Shown: positions 12,408 through 32,924, counted from the first letter of the stretch. The stretch is DNA of 64,000 bases from Cristatella mucedo (GCA_009760855.2 WPIO01000026.1:4570501-4634500), one strand, 5' to 3'. Numbers and translations: made by a program. The notes: generated from the sequence alone by a model not told the origin.

Positions 12408-13765
12408 ATAATAATAATAAAAATACATTTGCATAGATAGCGCTCTCAGAGCACTTAATCTCTTTCTAGGTACTTTAAATTTACTGCAAAGGAAGCATGA
12501 TCGGTTAGTTATTGGTAGCATGGTACATGTTAACAAGCATAACATGGTAAAATGTGACATGCACAGGGTTAGCATGCAAATATAGTTAATGGCAGCGTGC
12601 TCAATGTCATCACACATACGCACACAGAGGACGAAACACGGGCCTACTAAATGTTGTGACACATAGATGCATTTTAGCTTCTTTTTAATGTTGTCAAGTC
12701 AGATGTCGTGACGCTACTCGAAAGTGAGTTCCAGGCTTCCGGAGCATAGACTAAAGGCACGGTCTCCGAAGGATTTGAAGTTCGTTCTAGGTGTAGGTAA
12801 ACGACTAAATTCAACGGGTGTTATGATGCTTAGCCTAGTGGGAGAGTAGATCTGACAGGTAGGCTAGAACCAAAGAATGAAGAGAGCTGAAAGTGAGCGA
12901 CAGAAACTTGAAGGCGATGCACTGCTTGACTGAGAGGCAGTACAGGTCGGCGAAAAGTGGTGCGATGTGGCAACTGCGAAGCTCACGACAGACAAGCCTG
13001 GCTGCACAGTTTTTCACCAACTTTAAGTGCTTGAGTTTACAAGCCATTAGATCAACAAGCAGTGAGTTAAAGAAGTCAAGACGGGATGTCACAAATGCAG
13101 GGACTAATTTAGATCTAGTATCCCTGTCTAAGCGAGCCCGAATTTTAGCAAAGCCAAACAGCTGAAAGTACGCAGACTTGACTGTGGAGCTGATGTGGCC
13201 GTCTACTGAAAGGTCGCTTTGAAACAGGACACCTAGATGTCGTGTAGATTCAACATGAGTTATGCCGGCAGAGTCGATTTTGAGCGTTTAGTGATCCAAT
13301 TTCTGAATCTCCCTTGGTTTGCCCATAAACTAGTAAGTTGGTTTTATCATCATTCAATTTAAGAAAGTGTGCTGCCATTCATGTGGGGATGTCATCAATA
13401 CATGCAGCCAGTGCATTTAGAGAATAAGACGTGCTGGAGGGCTAGGAGGGATCAAAGTAGAGATACAGCTGAGTCTCATCAGCTTTGAAGTGAAAGCCTA
13501 GATTGTGCTTGGCAATCACATGGGCAACAGGGAGAGTGTAAACGGCGAAAAGAAGCCGACCAAGCACAGGGCCCTGAGGTACCCCGTACGTAAGTGGGTT
13601 CTTCAGATGACCTGTTTCCGTTCGCACCAGTACTCCATAGTGTCCCACTGAGATACGATCTGAATCATTACAGTGCAGTGCTAGTTATGCACAGGCGACA
13701 TGAGAGTTGCTCAAGAATGACTGTGATCAATTGTATCAAAAGCTGCCAAAAGATCAAACAAAAAA
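12408..13765 (-). mobile_element. L2/CR1-like LINE, old copy F reaching into RT
   Basis: This is one of the longest copies in the window. From (AAT)n at 12408 it extends through the C-terminal domain into reverse transcriptase. At 13442-13648 (minus) the phrase YGVPQGPVLGRLLF corresponds to an RT motif, followed by FHFKADETQLYL. The catalytic YADD-type motif has decayed to KADE. Further 5', the segment matching 'DLSAAF' and 'LSSRLCIT' of copy H can still be traced to about 13765. Many frameshifts make it non-functional. Confidence 0.85.
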
Positions 13766-15239
13766 GCAGAGAGACTTTACATTCAAGTATAGTTCTAAAG
13801 CTTATCGCTCTGTTCAACTTCGTCAGACAAGAAACTAAACGTTAGATAGGGTGTTGATGGTGGAAACTTCCAATATATAAGTGCTTGTAGTTGATTACTA
13901 TTACAGAGCTAATGAAATGCTCATGATACTCTTTTGGACGCGGTGCTTACCTGAAGTAGACCCAAAGTAGGCAATATATACTTGACAAAACAACAGCAAA
14001 AGCATTATACAAGCCCAAGTTATCTTGCAGCATTGGGGCTGAAGTCATAAAATGCATCTGGGCTTACCTTGTACGACTTTTTTACCTTTGTGACTATGTG
14101 CCACATGCCTCTCTCCGGCTTGCTGTATGTTTTAAGTACATGTAGGAGCGGTGAGAACTATTGAAAGTACCACTACTAGTATAACCCCTGCTTAGTAGCA
14201 TCGCTGCAACGTGCACCGGTGAGTGCACACACCACAAAGTTGTAACGAAGCTGTGACTGTAGGCAGAAACACGTCTCTGAAATTCACCAGGATAACATTC
14301 GAGGTATGTTGCAGAAGAATAGTATTAATTTTAGGAAAGGAGTGAACGACGGCCGTGGCCGGTAACTATCAGCTTGATACGCCACGATCGTTGGCTACTC
14401 TTAGCAGACGTGATGGCCGTTTATTTTTGTATTATGTGGCTAAAAATAATAATTTCTTTTTAAAGCGAGATCCGAGGCCTAAATCTCTTTTACTGAGCTC
14501 TTCATTTACATGGTAGTTGAAGCATCTCTGTCCTCGACCTTAGCACTACTTAGGTAAGACCAACGTCTCTAAGACAGCGAAATTCCAGTCGAGGCAACTA
14601 TGGGAGACAAAATACACATCCGCGTTCTAGGAGTTTAGGAATTGATAAAATAAATGTATTAGGAAAAGGCTGTAGATGGGCCACAATTCTGGAGAGGCAG
14701 GACAAAATTACTGGGCGATGAAGATCGCGAGCAGAAGTATTTTGACTTCCGGTAACCGGCATTGAGCTCACACAAGAACTTAGCCACTTACGTGCGTGTT
14801 GCTGCTGGATCTCAGCTAGGTGCATTTGGAGAAAACTTCAAGTTAGAAGTGTGTTTAGAATAATTGAGTGTGATTCCACGACTATCCCTTAAATGGCCGA
14901 TAAAATTGGCGGTTGAACCAGGACAACTGATCTCCGTGAAAACGGTGAACGTGAGAATATTAAAAAACATTACAACAAATTACCTGCTGATGTAGTTGAC
15001 GAAGCCAAAGTTCACTGGTTAGTCACGCGTGTCTAGTGTCATGCCTTAAGTCCCAAGACTTGATTTACACCAAACGAACTATTATATTTACGAAAGCCAT
15101 TTTACTTTCCAATCGCGTCTGGGACCAAAACTCTGAAAGCTATGGAAAAGGGTTAATATATGATCACAAGGTTCACATCGGTTTTAGGCTGACGGTAATC
15201 AGCCTATCAATCTGGCAATCAGCAAAAGGCAATCAGCTG
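13766..15239. other. Host sequence, no gene recognised
   Basis: No frame with recognisable protein similarity. A moderately AT-rich stretch with no clear repeat structure. Confidence 0.4.
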
Positions 15240-15345
15240 TAACCGGGTTCCAGGGTTCAGAGGCTAATTCCCGCCAAACCCCGCCATACTCCGGCCATGC
15301 TGCCGCTCGCCATGCCGCCGAGCTAGGGTAAGACGAGCGGCCGTC
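15240..15345 (-). repeat. Dispersed repeat R3, copy 2
   Basis: Inverted match to 11005-11110, including GCCATGCTGCCGCTCGCCAT and the TAGGGTAAGACGAGCGGCC end. Confidence 0.5.
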
Positions 15346-15759
15346 AGGTTAAACATCTTTATAATAACGCATGCGCCACCAACAACAGGGGAACTAAACA
15401 AGTCTACAGGGAGGATCCTATACATTATACACTATGGGAGCGCAAGATGACGCAGCAAGCGCGAACAAACGCGTTAGTTGGGGTCAGTCGGCTTCCGCAG
15501 TCCTGTCGTTGTACCGACTCCGAGTTCAACAGTACGAGCGTACGCCGTCCAAAACCCGGCTGGCTGAGTAACTGCTGGCTAGTCCGAGTCGACAACTATC
15601 ACAGTCGTAAGCTTCCACCGAAAGACGCCAACACACGGGGGGGGGGTCACGAACACGCTACACGGGGAACGTGGTATAAACAAGTCAACAACGAGCGAGC
15701 TATCCAGCTCCATTCGGGCCTTGGGTACTCGTTCCCTTGCGCGCGTGGCAGCATCGCCG

Positions 15760-15975
15760 GAGCACGCCTGCACGAATCCAGGTGCATAACTCGGCGAGAC
15801 CGGGAGCCTCCAACACCACGACTTACTTGGCCAACTTCCCGTACCCAAGAGCGCGGGTGACCTCTCGTCACCACACATCCGGCAATGTATAGGTCTGACC
15901 CCGGCCTAGCCGGTTACCCTAACCCTCTCTATAGCCGTCCGGTCCCAGCCAACCGAACCCAGCCTGGGTACACAG
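15760..15975 (-). repeat. Dispersed GC-rich repeat R2, copy 2
   Basis: Inverted match to 7735-7975. Shared blocks include GCCGTCCGGTCCCAGCCAAC near 15935-15955. Flanked by unassigned GC-rich sequence (15346-16667), in which no gene was recognised. Confidence 0.6.
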
Positions 15976-16667
15976 CTGTGTTCGTCGTTTGACCCGCCGA
16001 AATCTGCTGCAGTGACTGAGAAACTGAGTGCTTGCCTTGAAGGCGTCTTATCCTGGATATTGTAGTTCGTATGTACGTATGTATGTATGTATTGTATGCA
16101 GGCTCCTCTGATAAGCCACTGGTGAGCCGTTCGAAGCATCACCGAGAGGGGCCGTTGCACAGCTGTGGTCCACCTGAGATGTGGCATGGACAGAGGCTGG
16201 CTTTGTCCTCCCACCAACTCACCGGATGAGTTGCGTTTGGGAAGGAGTGGGGAGGAGGGAACGCGAATCTGAGAGAGTAATGTCGAGTGAGAGTCGAGGA
16301 GCCGAAAAGAGCCGTGCGCTCTTCGGCTCCGTGCGTTGGTAGCAAACTGTTGGTGTTGGGCATTGGCTGGCTCTCTGCTGTGCGAACAAACAACAGGCAT
16401 CAGCAAGTTTTCTTAACCTTAGAGACGACAAAACAGATCTGCTACTCATAGGACACGCCAAGCGTGTCACTGGACTAGAAGATTTAGCTAATCAAGTAGG
16501 TGATGTTGTATGACATCCGTGTGACTCCTGCGGCGGCCGTTCTAATGGGAGTCATCCCACGGAGACACAGCGGGCGCACGTTCGCGGTAAGCGAGACTCT
16601 TCTTTATTAACTTGAACGAGCCAGTATATGAGAGCTCCACCAATCGCAGCAGACGACACGAAATACA

Positions 16668-17342
16668 TGCTTACTGGCCTACCGGCATGTACAATCAGGC
16701 AACTTCAGCTTGTGCAAACTCTGCAGCTAGGCTTGTCTGTCGTGAACGTCGCAGTTGCCACATCACTCCACTCCTCGCCGACCAGCACTGGCTACCAGTC
16801 AAGCAACGGATCGACTTCAAGGTTTTGTCGCTTACTTTTAGGTCCCTTCATTCTATTGCTCCAGCCTATCTCTCATATCTACTACCCCATCAGGCCAAGC
16901 ATCGTACCACCCACTTTTCGGAATCCAACAGTCTACAAATACCTCGTACAAACCTCAAATCCTTTGGAGACCGTACATTTAGTTCGTATGCTCCCAAAGC
17001 CTGGAACTCCCTCCCGACCTGCGTCACAACATCCCCTGACTTGACCACATTTAAAAAGAACTTAAAAACACACCTATTTAGGACAGCATTTAGTGGGTCC
17101 CTGTGATTCGTCCTTGATGTGCTTATGCGTGCTGACACTGTGCATGCTGCCACTAACCACATTTGCATGCTGACCCTGTGCATGTCACCATAACCATGTT
17201 ATTCATTTTGTTCGTATATCAAGCATGATATTACTCACCATTCAATTGCATTTCCCTTTGCAGCAAATGTAAAGCGCCTAGAGAGAGATTAAGTTCTCTG
17301 AGGGCGCTTTATCAAGTGCATCATTATTATTGTTATTATTAT
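16668..17342 (+). mobile_element. L2/CR1-like LINE, copy G
   Basis: Plus strand, 5'-truncated at the 'LLTGLPAC' segment and ending in (ATT)n at 17342. It retains an open frame to 17106 covering the LINE C-terminal domain (HWLPVKQRIDFKVL, APKAWNSLP). The copy is close in sequence to I, K and L, so it is a relatively young insertion. Confidence 0.9.
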
Positions 17343-17548
17343 CCTGCATTAGTGGCCCGACGCTGCGCTCCTTCAATGGCTTAACTATTGGCCACAGGTG
17401 AGGCATGTGCATTAGTGTCAGACGCTTCGCTAATTACAGCAGCAGAAGCCTCAGATGCATATGACAGTTATGCTACCTGCGACCGCCACCGTGTGCTTCG
17501 AATTTAGGTTTCATATTTGAAAACCTCATACATTTTAAAATGTTCATA

Positions 17549-17615
17549 TTGGGTCCGCTGTACTGCTGAGCGTACTACGTTGGAGAAAGTCAACGAAGGA
17601 GAACAGCGGACCCAA
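17549..17615. mobile_element. 67-bp MITE with TA target site, copy 1
   Basis: The element has 14-bp terminal inverted repeats (TTGGGTCCGCTGT... and ...ACAGCGGACCCAA) and is flanked by TA on each side (17547-17548 and 17616-17617). It encodes nothing. TA duplication fits mobilisation by a Tc1/mariner-type transposase. Confidence 0.75.
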
Positions 17616-18159
17616 TAATACACTTTCAGGTTCTCCGGGGCCAAGATCAGCCATGACGGTCACGAGCTCTTGCGTGGCTTCCTGCCTAAGTGAATGTACT
17701 GCTGCCGTATTGTCGATTCTGCCTTTTGCTGTGCGCCACTGCTCGCGCAAATCCAACAGTGGCGACAAGAATGGAAATAGGAAAACGCGTTGCGTTGAAT
17801 ACAGCGGGATCTGATACAAGAGCTTCTCCAGCGTCCGAGGAGCAGACCTACGCAGTACGCAGAACACGTTGTAATTGCTGATGGGATGTGCGAGGAGAAA
17901 CAAATTTCGAATGAGTCCCGACGAAAGGCAATGCTCATAAGCATCCTTCCTGGTAAATTTCGTTACCTACTCAAGATGGAAGTAGCACCTCACTAACCGG
18001 CGGACCTCCCGTTAGAGGGCATTGCTGCACTTGTCAGGATGATCCTCCCTCTTTCAGTCTCGGTGTCTACTTTATGCTACATATGCGGTGGAGGTTCCTA
18101 TTAAGGTCAAATCATTAAACGCTTTGATACAAGCCTTACTAGCGAGATGAATGTTTTGC

Positions 18160-18720
18160 TGTCTAACATGTCAGTGCCACGAGTGCCTGTCAGGACGGCA
18201 GCACGAGCCAGGACGTCAAAACGGCCAGAGCGGCAGCACGAGGTGGCGACGGCAGAGGAGCTACCAGCGGCGGCCTGCTCAATAGCAACCTGTGAGGCTG
18301 CTGTGTGCTAGGTGGCATATGATGCAGTATGAGAGACGCAGACGTCCCACCAAACGGCCGCCTGCCAGACGACGACGGACGTCCTCGAGAAGGCAGCAGC
18401 GGTGGAGGTCACCGGGGGACGGGTGCGGGGTCGGCGCCAGCGACGGGCAGGGAGACGGCTGCAACGTCGGCAAGCCCAGTAGCGCCGTCAAGTGCTGCTA
18501 TACCGGTCGGTGCTGCGACGCCGGTCGACGTCGGCGCTACTATGACGCCGGTAGGTGCTGCCAAGACTCCTTTTGTGGCGACTAGAGCCGGCGACACACA
18601 AGCGGCCGTCAGTAAAACGACGACGTTCGATACGCATGCGGCAGAGAGGGAAGGCACATGTCTAATCCCTGGTCATGGGAAAAAGGCACTGGCTATATCC
18701 TAGCGATGCCTTAGAGCTGG
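18160..18720. other. CpG-rich segment with low-complexity open frame
   Basis: The segment is rich in CG dinucleotides and has overlapping open frames, the longest at 18329-18703 (+), with Ala/Val/Thr/Pro-rich wording. The frames look like a by-product of repeated GGTGCTGC/GACGCCGGT wording rather than a recognised gene. I do not call it as coding. Confidence 0.3.
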
Positions 18721-18949
18721 TGGCCTACATAGCCGGCTAGTCGCCAAAGGCGGTGCTTCGTTGTGCCTCCTCCGAGAGTAGCCTCCATGCCAGCTAGGAG
18801 ATTTTTATCTGCCGCTAGTCAATGTGTGCTTTCTTTTGCTTTTTGCTGGCTTGGTTTTCACTTTAAGCTTACTGAACTTCTCGCTTGCTTGGCTGTTCTT
18901 TCAGAAGCACTACACTGTGCAGTCAACTTCTCATGGAATGAAAGGGTTA

Positions 18950-19017
18950 TTGGGTCCGCTGTGCAACGAGAGCGTACTTTGTTGGCGGAAGTCAACGAAG
19001 GAAAACAGCGGACCCAA
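18950..19017. mobile_element. 68-bp MITE with TA target site, copy 2
   Basis: Same terminal repeats as the element at 17549-17615 and same orientation, with a slightly different core, flanked by TA at 18948-18949 and 19018-19019. The two copies lie 1.3 kb apart. Confidence 0.75.
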
Positions 19018-19067
19018 TAGTCTATTAAGGAGACTGCACGGTTAGCCATCGCGTCCAGCTTTAACAC

Positions 19068-19081
19068 GATATAATATATAT

Positions 19082-19174
<93 letters not shown>
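19068..19174. repeat. (TA)n microsatellite
   Basis: About 100 bp of nearly pure TA dinucleotide repeat with a few AA interruptions. Confidence 0.95.
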
Positions 19175-19339
19175 TAACACGAGGGACTTTCTATTGCTTT
19201 GGCTTGCAAGAATTTTAACTATCACCCTAGATTTGTCTTGGCTAGATTATTTTAATTCCGATTTCAACTGGTTTACCGAAACAGTTGCGAGGCCACAGCT
19301 AGTGATGAACATGGCTGTGTTAACAAATCTTTAAGGTTT

Positions 19340-19800
19340 AACCTTTGGTCTCCTTTGCTGAAGGAACTTCAATGGCTGCTGGTTGGTTGGCGAATACAGA
19401 GAAAATTTCTTACGCTGAGCCACAAGCTTCGCGACTGCTTGGCTCCTTCATACTTAGGTGAATAGCTGCACCAGTTTCAGCCCCTTCGTGCCCTCGAGCA
19501 GACAATAAATTGGTTGTTCCATTCCTCTGCTTATAGAGCATCGGCAAAAAACCTGATGGTGACTGTAGCGCATCCTTTCAAGCAGTCCTGCACTGCCACT
19601 TCCATGTTACTGACTACCTCAACTGCCCTCCTGACTCAGCGGCTGTGCTTCTCGCTTTCTATTAGTTTGCAAGATAAAGTCTGTAGCAGTTAAATGCACA
19701 GAGAAAGCCACCTATGCTTTGAATGAGCTACAATAAAACTTTCCTAAAAAAAACCCACTTTGTGTTTGTGGCTTAGTGGAGTTACGGACGGAGATACCTT
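19340..19800 (+). mobile_element. Second LINE family, degenerate 3' fragment
   Basis: The plus strand reads, in broken frames, like the post-RT segment of another L2/CR1-type element (wording like ELQWLLVG, SHKLRDCLAPSYLG, RALEQ). The last 200 bp match 45025-45356, both ending with a GTGGAGTTAC(G/T)GACGGAGATAC-type block. Stops and frameshifts show it is old. Confidence 0.6.
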
Positions 19801-20739
19801 ACATTTAGGATTTCTGATAAAAAACTAATTTAAAAAAACAGCTGTTTACTGTTTTCAATTTTCAAAAAAGTTAATAGCTTGTTATACTGTTTTTCTCCAT
19901 TTTTCACTAATTTTACAGTCAGTAGCTTATTTTTGAGATGACCACCGTTTTATGCACATACCTTTCGTGATAGGTTCTAAACCAATACATTTTTACTTCT
20001 TACAAAGGTTTTCAAGAATACAAGTGCATTAAGTGACTTGTTTAAGAGACGCGGTCTTAATTTTGCACATAAATTCGTACACCCAAAAAACTCTTTCGAT
20101 GTCCCTTGAATTTGGTTTAATAGATAAAAATGCGTAGTACGGTTTCTAGGGATTTTCAGTTCGTAGGCCACAGTTCCTGAAGAGCTTGACCGGACATGAG
20201 CTGTCTTGCCCTCCGACTGCAGTTGATCCTCCACCTTTTTGAAGCGATCTCAATTCACCTCGAAGAGACAAGTTCACACGTTCAGCATTGTTTGAAGTAT
20301 GTTCGACAATTTTTAAATAGATGTATCCAAACAGACGATAGGCTAGATTTCCTGCGAAAGGTTAGCTTAGTTTTTTGATGGGCCAAAGAAGGATCATTGA
20401 GAATGTTCAGGAGGTTCATGACATCCTTGTTCAATCGCTCTTCTACGCGACACTTCAAATTTTCCATAACCTTGTACTAATGTTACTTTTTTGTCAACGG
20501 GGTAGCAAGATCAGTGAGTCCATCTCTAGGGTGGCAGCAACCTTCTTGGAATCATGTCCCTCAATTTCATACAGCCCCTTAATGTCTCCATTCAATGAGG
20601 CCACTAATCACCGCGTTCAGAAGCTCGTAGTCCTATCAAATAAACAGCAAGTCCTCTAGACACTATTCCCACTGTCCTGCTTCTACGATGCATAGATTGC
20701 TGCTGTCATACACAACTAACGTCGTAAATGTCATTAGCC
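19801..20739. other. Host sequence, no gene recognised
   Basis: AT-rich, with no supported coding region. Short frames show no family resemblance. Confidence 0.4.
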
Positions 20740-21532
20740 TCAGGTCAAGTCCTAGCATCTTTCAAATAGGCTTTACTCCGACCACTACTCAAGAAAGCAG
20801 CACTAGACCAAGAGAACTTCAGCCACTTCAACAGTCAAACCTTGCTAGTAAGTTCCAGTCTGGTTTTGAAGCTAATCATTCCACAGAGTCGGAATTGCTT
20901 CGGGTGTACAACGACCTACTTAGTTAGGCATGCCGACTTAGGTAGTCTCTCTGCGCTTTTTTGCTTGATCTTTCGGCAGCTTTTAATACTATCGATCACC
21001 AAGTCCTCCTTGAGCGCCTCTCATCTCGCCTGTGCATCACTGGAACTGCTCTGCAATGGTTCAAGTCCTATCTAGTGGGACATAGATCATCCGAGGAACC
21101 TCTGAAGTATGAGGTACCTCGGGGCTTCGTGCTTGGTCCCGTTCTTTTCACGGTTTATACTCTCCCTCTTGCCGATATCATTGTCAGGCATAATCTAGGC
21201 TTTCACTTCTATGCAGATGACACTTAGCTGTACCTTTGCTTTGATATCTCCTAGCCCTTCAGCACGTCTAAGTCTCTCAACTTCCTTGCTGCTTGTATTA
21301 ATGGCATCTGCACATCAATGGCAGCAAACTTTCCTAAATTGAATGATGATAAAAACCAACTTACTAGTCATGGTCAAATCAAGAGTGATTCAGAAATATG
21401 AAATGTTAACGCTCACAATCGGCTCTGCCAGCACATGCTGTCTTGAATCTGCACGAAATCTAGGTGTCCCGTTCCAAAGTGACCTTTCACTAGAATTATT
21501 ATATTTCACTAGAACTATTATTATTATTATAA
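20740..21532 (+). mobile_element. L2/CR1-like LINE, copy H with RT core remnant
   Basis: This fragment covers the reverse-transcriptase part that other copies lack. In shifted frames it shows 'GFEANHSTES', LLDLSAAFNTIDHQVLLERL, RGFVLGPVLF and FHFYADDT, the last being the YADD-type catalytic motif. A TAG directly after ADDT and several frameshifts kill the frame. The element breaks off at about 21500 in an ATT-rich stretch rather than at the usual 3' hairpin. Confidence 0.85.
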
Positions 21533-22147
21533 CGCCAATTTTTAAAGGTTCCATTGCTTCCAGGAGAGCTTTGAGAGCATCAAAATCGAATTATCATTTC
21601 CAGCTTCTTGAATTCGAATAGTGCCTTGGGGGATGGTGCCTTCTGTCTTTATTAGTGGGCTCTAACATTGTTGGGATAGAGTTTCAGCACGTCAAGATGC
21701 AGTTAAATCTCGCGTCCGAACTCAGCTTTTACTTTAGATCGAAAGACATGATTTCGAAGTTGATATTTTGATGAATTTGACAAGCTTGCATAATTTCGTA
21801 AGCAGACCGTTACATTGCTTATTTACTGCACTGCCGTCCCGAGTGGATTCTGCCAAATCCCTCTCCTGTGTTGTTCCAAAATGCTCAAACGCTGTTTTAT
21901 TGATTCGACCATATCCAGAGCAGTGCATGAACCAAATAATGGGAACAAGACCCATCTTGATTGTTGATTTTGGTTGGATATGACCTTCCTATAAAATGAG
22001 AACCAGGGGCAGGGATATGCTTACTGTCAGTGCCCGACAGTCTGAACAGGGTATGCTACTTTCACTTCACCAACTATTTCCGGTAGCATCACAACACCTG
22101 CAATGCACAACTGGTTTGCATCGGTAAATGCTAACACAGACAACGCC
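21533..22147. other. Host sequence, no gene recognised
   Basis: No coding region or known repeat was identified. Confidence 0.4.
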
Positions 22148-22290
22148 GAGCTGGTTTGGTCCAGCGGTTAAGGTGCTCGCCCCGACCAAGGTCTGGTTGA
22201 GGCCGTGGGCTCAAACCCCGAGGCACATGTCAAGCGCCTGAATAAAGATTGAGTTTTCTTCGGGCGCTATACAAATGAATTCTATATTTA
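22148..22290 (+). mobile_element. tRNA-derived SINE (SINE-A) with LINE-like tail
   Basis: The 5' part resembles a tRNA: an A-box-like GGTCCAGCGGTTAAGG and a B-box-like GGCTCAAACCC about 45 bp later. The 3' part (AAGCGCCTGAATAAAGAT...GGGCGCTATACAAATG) closely resembles the 3' hairpin and tail of the L2/CR1-like LINE in this window. This layout is that of a SINE mobilised by its partner LINE's reverse transcriptase. Confidence 0.7.
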
Positions 22291-22544
22291 TATATAACGT
22301 TGAGGTATGTATCATGTCCTGCCACTATGCCGGATATGTCGCACTCGTATGACAAGTACAAGCATATTTAGGCAGCCATTGTGTCGGGCATACGCAGAGG
22401 GTTTTAATGATCTCTAGTCTCAGAAGGTGCAAGTATCGTCTGCACTACTTTTCCACAGCAGTGTAAGTGACCGGTGAGTCGAAAACCTTTGGCACTTTAC
22501 TTTACACCGTACACATCTATTAGTTAAATAAATAAATCCTAGCT

Positions 22545-22672
22545 GATTAAACAGCCTCTTTTTGTATAGCGACAGAAGAGCCTTTCCAGTGGCGATAAAA
22601 AATTGCCCACTGCAGGAATCGAACCCACGACCTCGGGAGCGAGGTCGTGAAAGCCACCGCCTTACCTAGTGT
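22545..22672 (-). mobile_element. tRNA-derived SINE (SINE-B), copy 1
   Basis: On the minus strand the B box GGTTCGATTCC is intact and preceded by a CACGACCTCG anticodon-side segment. The tail ends in GGCTCTTCTGTCGCTATAC and an AAAAAGAGGCTGTTTA block. The tail differs from that of SINE-A, so this is a separate family. Confidence 0.75.
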
Positions 22673-23895
22673 GAAAACTTGTACACTGCATACATGCTCA
22701 GCTATCGGGTCCCATGATCCTTTGACTAGTATGGGAATAAAACAAGCGTATAAGGATCGGAGTGATGCATGCAGTGAAGGAAATACTTTACAACGTAAAT
22801 TCCCTGTTATCGTTAACGCAAATATGCACAGGCGAAACCACCAAATCCCAACCAGAACTCCCACAGTGGCTCAGCAACAATGACACGTCGCGAGCCTGTC
22901 CCATCGAAATATAAAAAAATGTCAGAAGTACAGTTTTGTTTTTATTATCAGTCTTTCGTTTTTTGTCAGTCTCTTGTTCGTCCACTACGAAGTGCATCTC
23001 TATAAAGTGCTGCCGAGCAGGAAGGCAGACGAATACTTTCATGCAAGTTAGCTAACGAAAGCAGCAAAAAAAAACGAGATGGCATAAGGCGTACGGGTGG
23101 TAAAAGTTGTAAGGGTGAAAAGCGACAGCTGTAAGGGTGGCAGCACAGAAAGCAGCGCCGGCGCTCAAGCTGTTGCTCCTGCTCCTGGCTCAGCAGCACA
23201 AGTCGGCTGCTCACACACTCATCAGTGGAACAGCAGCAATGGCCAGTTTGGCGCCTGGAACGCCGCAATCACGTGCAAGTAACGGAGCAGAGAAGAGCAC
23301 AGGAGATGATTGGCTTCAAACAGGTCCAACTAAATGCAGCCACCACTCTCCAATCGCATTCGTGCACATCCCGCTGACGGCAAGCAGGTCAAAAGTTAGC
23401 AAGCTGCGGATACATCTGACCGAGCAGTGCTGCTCCAAAGAGTACACGGCCTTGCAAAACGTGAGTGGAAATCGACAGCGACCGGCAACATGCAGCAGCA
23501 GAGGCAGCAGGCATGCATACCGGCCTGAAAAGTGGACGACGCGGTTCCGCTGCTGCCTAACCGGGTACACAGGTGCACTGCCGGCTTCACAAGGTTAAAT
23601 AGCGGGCTCGGCAGCATGCAGTCAGCAAGGCTGTGCTTTTGCAGCCAGGCACGAGGGTGAGGCACGAGTCTCAGCAGCAGCAGCAGCAAGAGAGCTGATA
23701 AGAGGAGCACGGGGCTACCGACAGCCGCCCAGTGCCAGATGGCCGGCAGTCGTTGCTCAACGTCGCTCGGTTTTCAAGAATAAAGTCAGCATAATGATGA
23801 GGAGGAGCCTACACGTGGGCACGTTTGCGCCTCTACGTCAGGGCTACACCAAAAGTACGATCGATCAAGTGTGGCTCCTCGAGCGAGTGGTCTGC
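22673..23895. other. Downstream flank of GRB2, no other gene recognised
   Basis: Lies 3' of the GRB2 stop codon in gene sense and probably includes its 3' UTR. No clear polyadenylation site could be chosen. Several CAG-rich stretches (23690-23710 and neighbours) give long but unsupported frames. Confidence 0.4.
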
Positions 23896-24078
23896 TCACA
23901 GCGGCCGAACGTAGGTCGATGGAAAGAGACCCTTGGTACCTTTCACCTCGTCTTTACCCATCCACCAGTTCTGATCCGGTTTGTCCAGCACGACAAGAAT
24001 GTCGTTCTTCCTGAAGCTGATCTCACCATCCTCTTCAGCCGTGAAGTCGAACAGTGCTTTAACCTTCTCCACTTGTAC
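23896..24078 (-). CDS. GRB2: GRB2/drk adaptor, exon 5 (C-terminal SH3 domain)
   Basis: The exon encodes residues 167-226 and the stop codon TGA. The acceptor is TTTCTGGTTTCAG just before GTACAAGTG; phase 0 joins exactly to exon 4. The domain carries ALFDF (174-178), the acidic RT loop (EEDGEISF), the WW pair of the binding groove (QNWWMGK) and the terminal FPSTYV strand, as expected for the GRB2 C-terminal SH3 that binds RxxK-type ligands such as Gab proteins. The protein ends two residues after YVR, shorter at the tail than vertebrate GRB2. Confidence 0.93.
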   Translation of the reverse strand, partial: VQVEKVKALFDFTAEEDGEISFRKNDILVVLDKPDQNWWMGKDEVKGTKGLFPSTYVRPL

Positions 24079-32078
<8,000 letters not shown>

Positions 32079-32924
32079 CTGATTGCGAGTTCACAAAACG
32101 TGCTGAGCTCGACTCGCCCGGCTAAGCCTGACTACGCGTGAACAAGTGCACACGACAACCCGAGCGAACGCGAAAGCAACTGACGAGCCACAGCAGCCCA
32201 CATCCATCCACCGTCAGCGGGAAGAGGGGTGTGCAGAGAGACGAGCAGTCTCCTCCGAGCTTGCAGCAACGATCACAGCCACGAGACGGCGGTGGGTGGG
32301 CAAGGGCGATATTCGAGCACACTGGCAACACTGCCTACGATCACCAGCCTAGGCAAGGGAAAGCAAGCAAGCAGATCACGTGGACCTAGGTCAGATGCAC
32401 GACACGTGACCCAGGCTGGCAATACAATTGCAATTAGAGGGGGGTCATGTAAACAGGTCGGTCGAAGGGTGTAAGTCGGAGGGTGGCAGCTAAAGAGGCA
32501 CGTGATAGGTGGGTCCTCCAAGTGAAAACAGAGGGAAAGCGAAGCTGTCCCGGGTTGGTGCTGCCAGGAGCTGAGGCTGCAATGCAGGGTCACTGGCAAT
32601 TCTTGGCAACTCCCAGAAATGCTTGCTGTGCTGGTTTTACCAGCACAGCAACAGCCCAGTCAGCAGGCATAACCGAGATACCACCACTGGGCTAGGTGAA
32701 GAAGACCACGGCACTAGCTCAAGCAGCTTGGCAGCATCCACTCTCTCCTGCTGACACATTCTAGCAGACACAAGTAACCCTTCCGGTTGCTGTGATTGGC
32801 CCGTTTAACGTCAGTTTTCACCATATCTTGGGATGAGCAGCCGAGAGTGGATATAGCATGCCTTCTCATCATGACTGCAGTCAGGTAGGTGTGCACACCA
32901 GCAGCTAGCTGCCAGAAAGAGTTG

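Noticed and set aside
18329..18703. 124-codon Ala/Val/Thr/Pro-rich ORF as a gene
   Set aside because: Equally long frames exist on the other strand and in another frame, the wording is low complexity, and there is no family resemblance or start context.
22148..22230. A functional tRNA gene
   Set aside because: A- and B-box-like blocks are present, but the segment continues into a SINE tail and a clean cloverleaf with paired acceptor stem could not be drawn.
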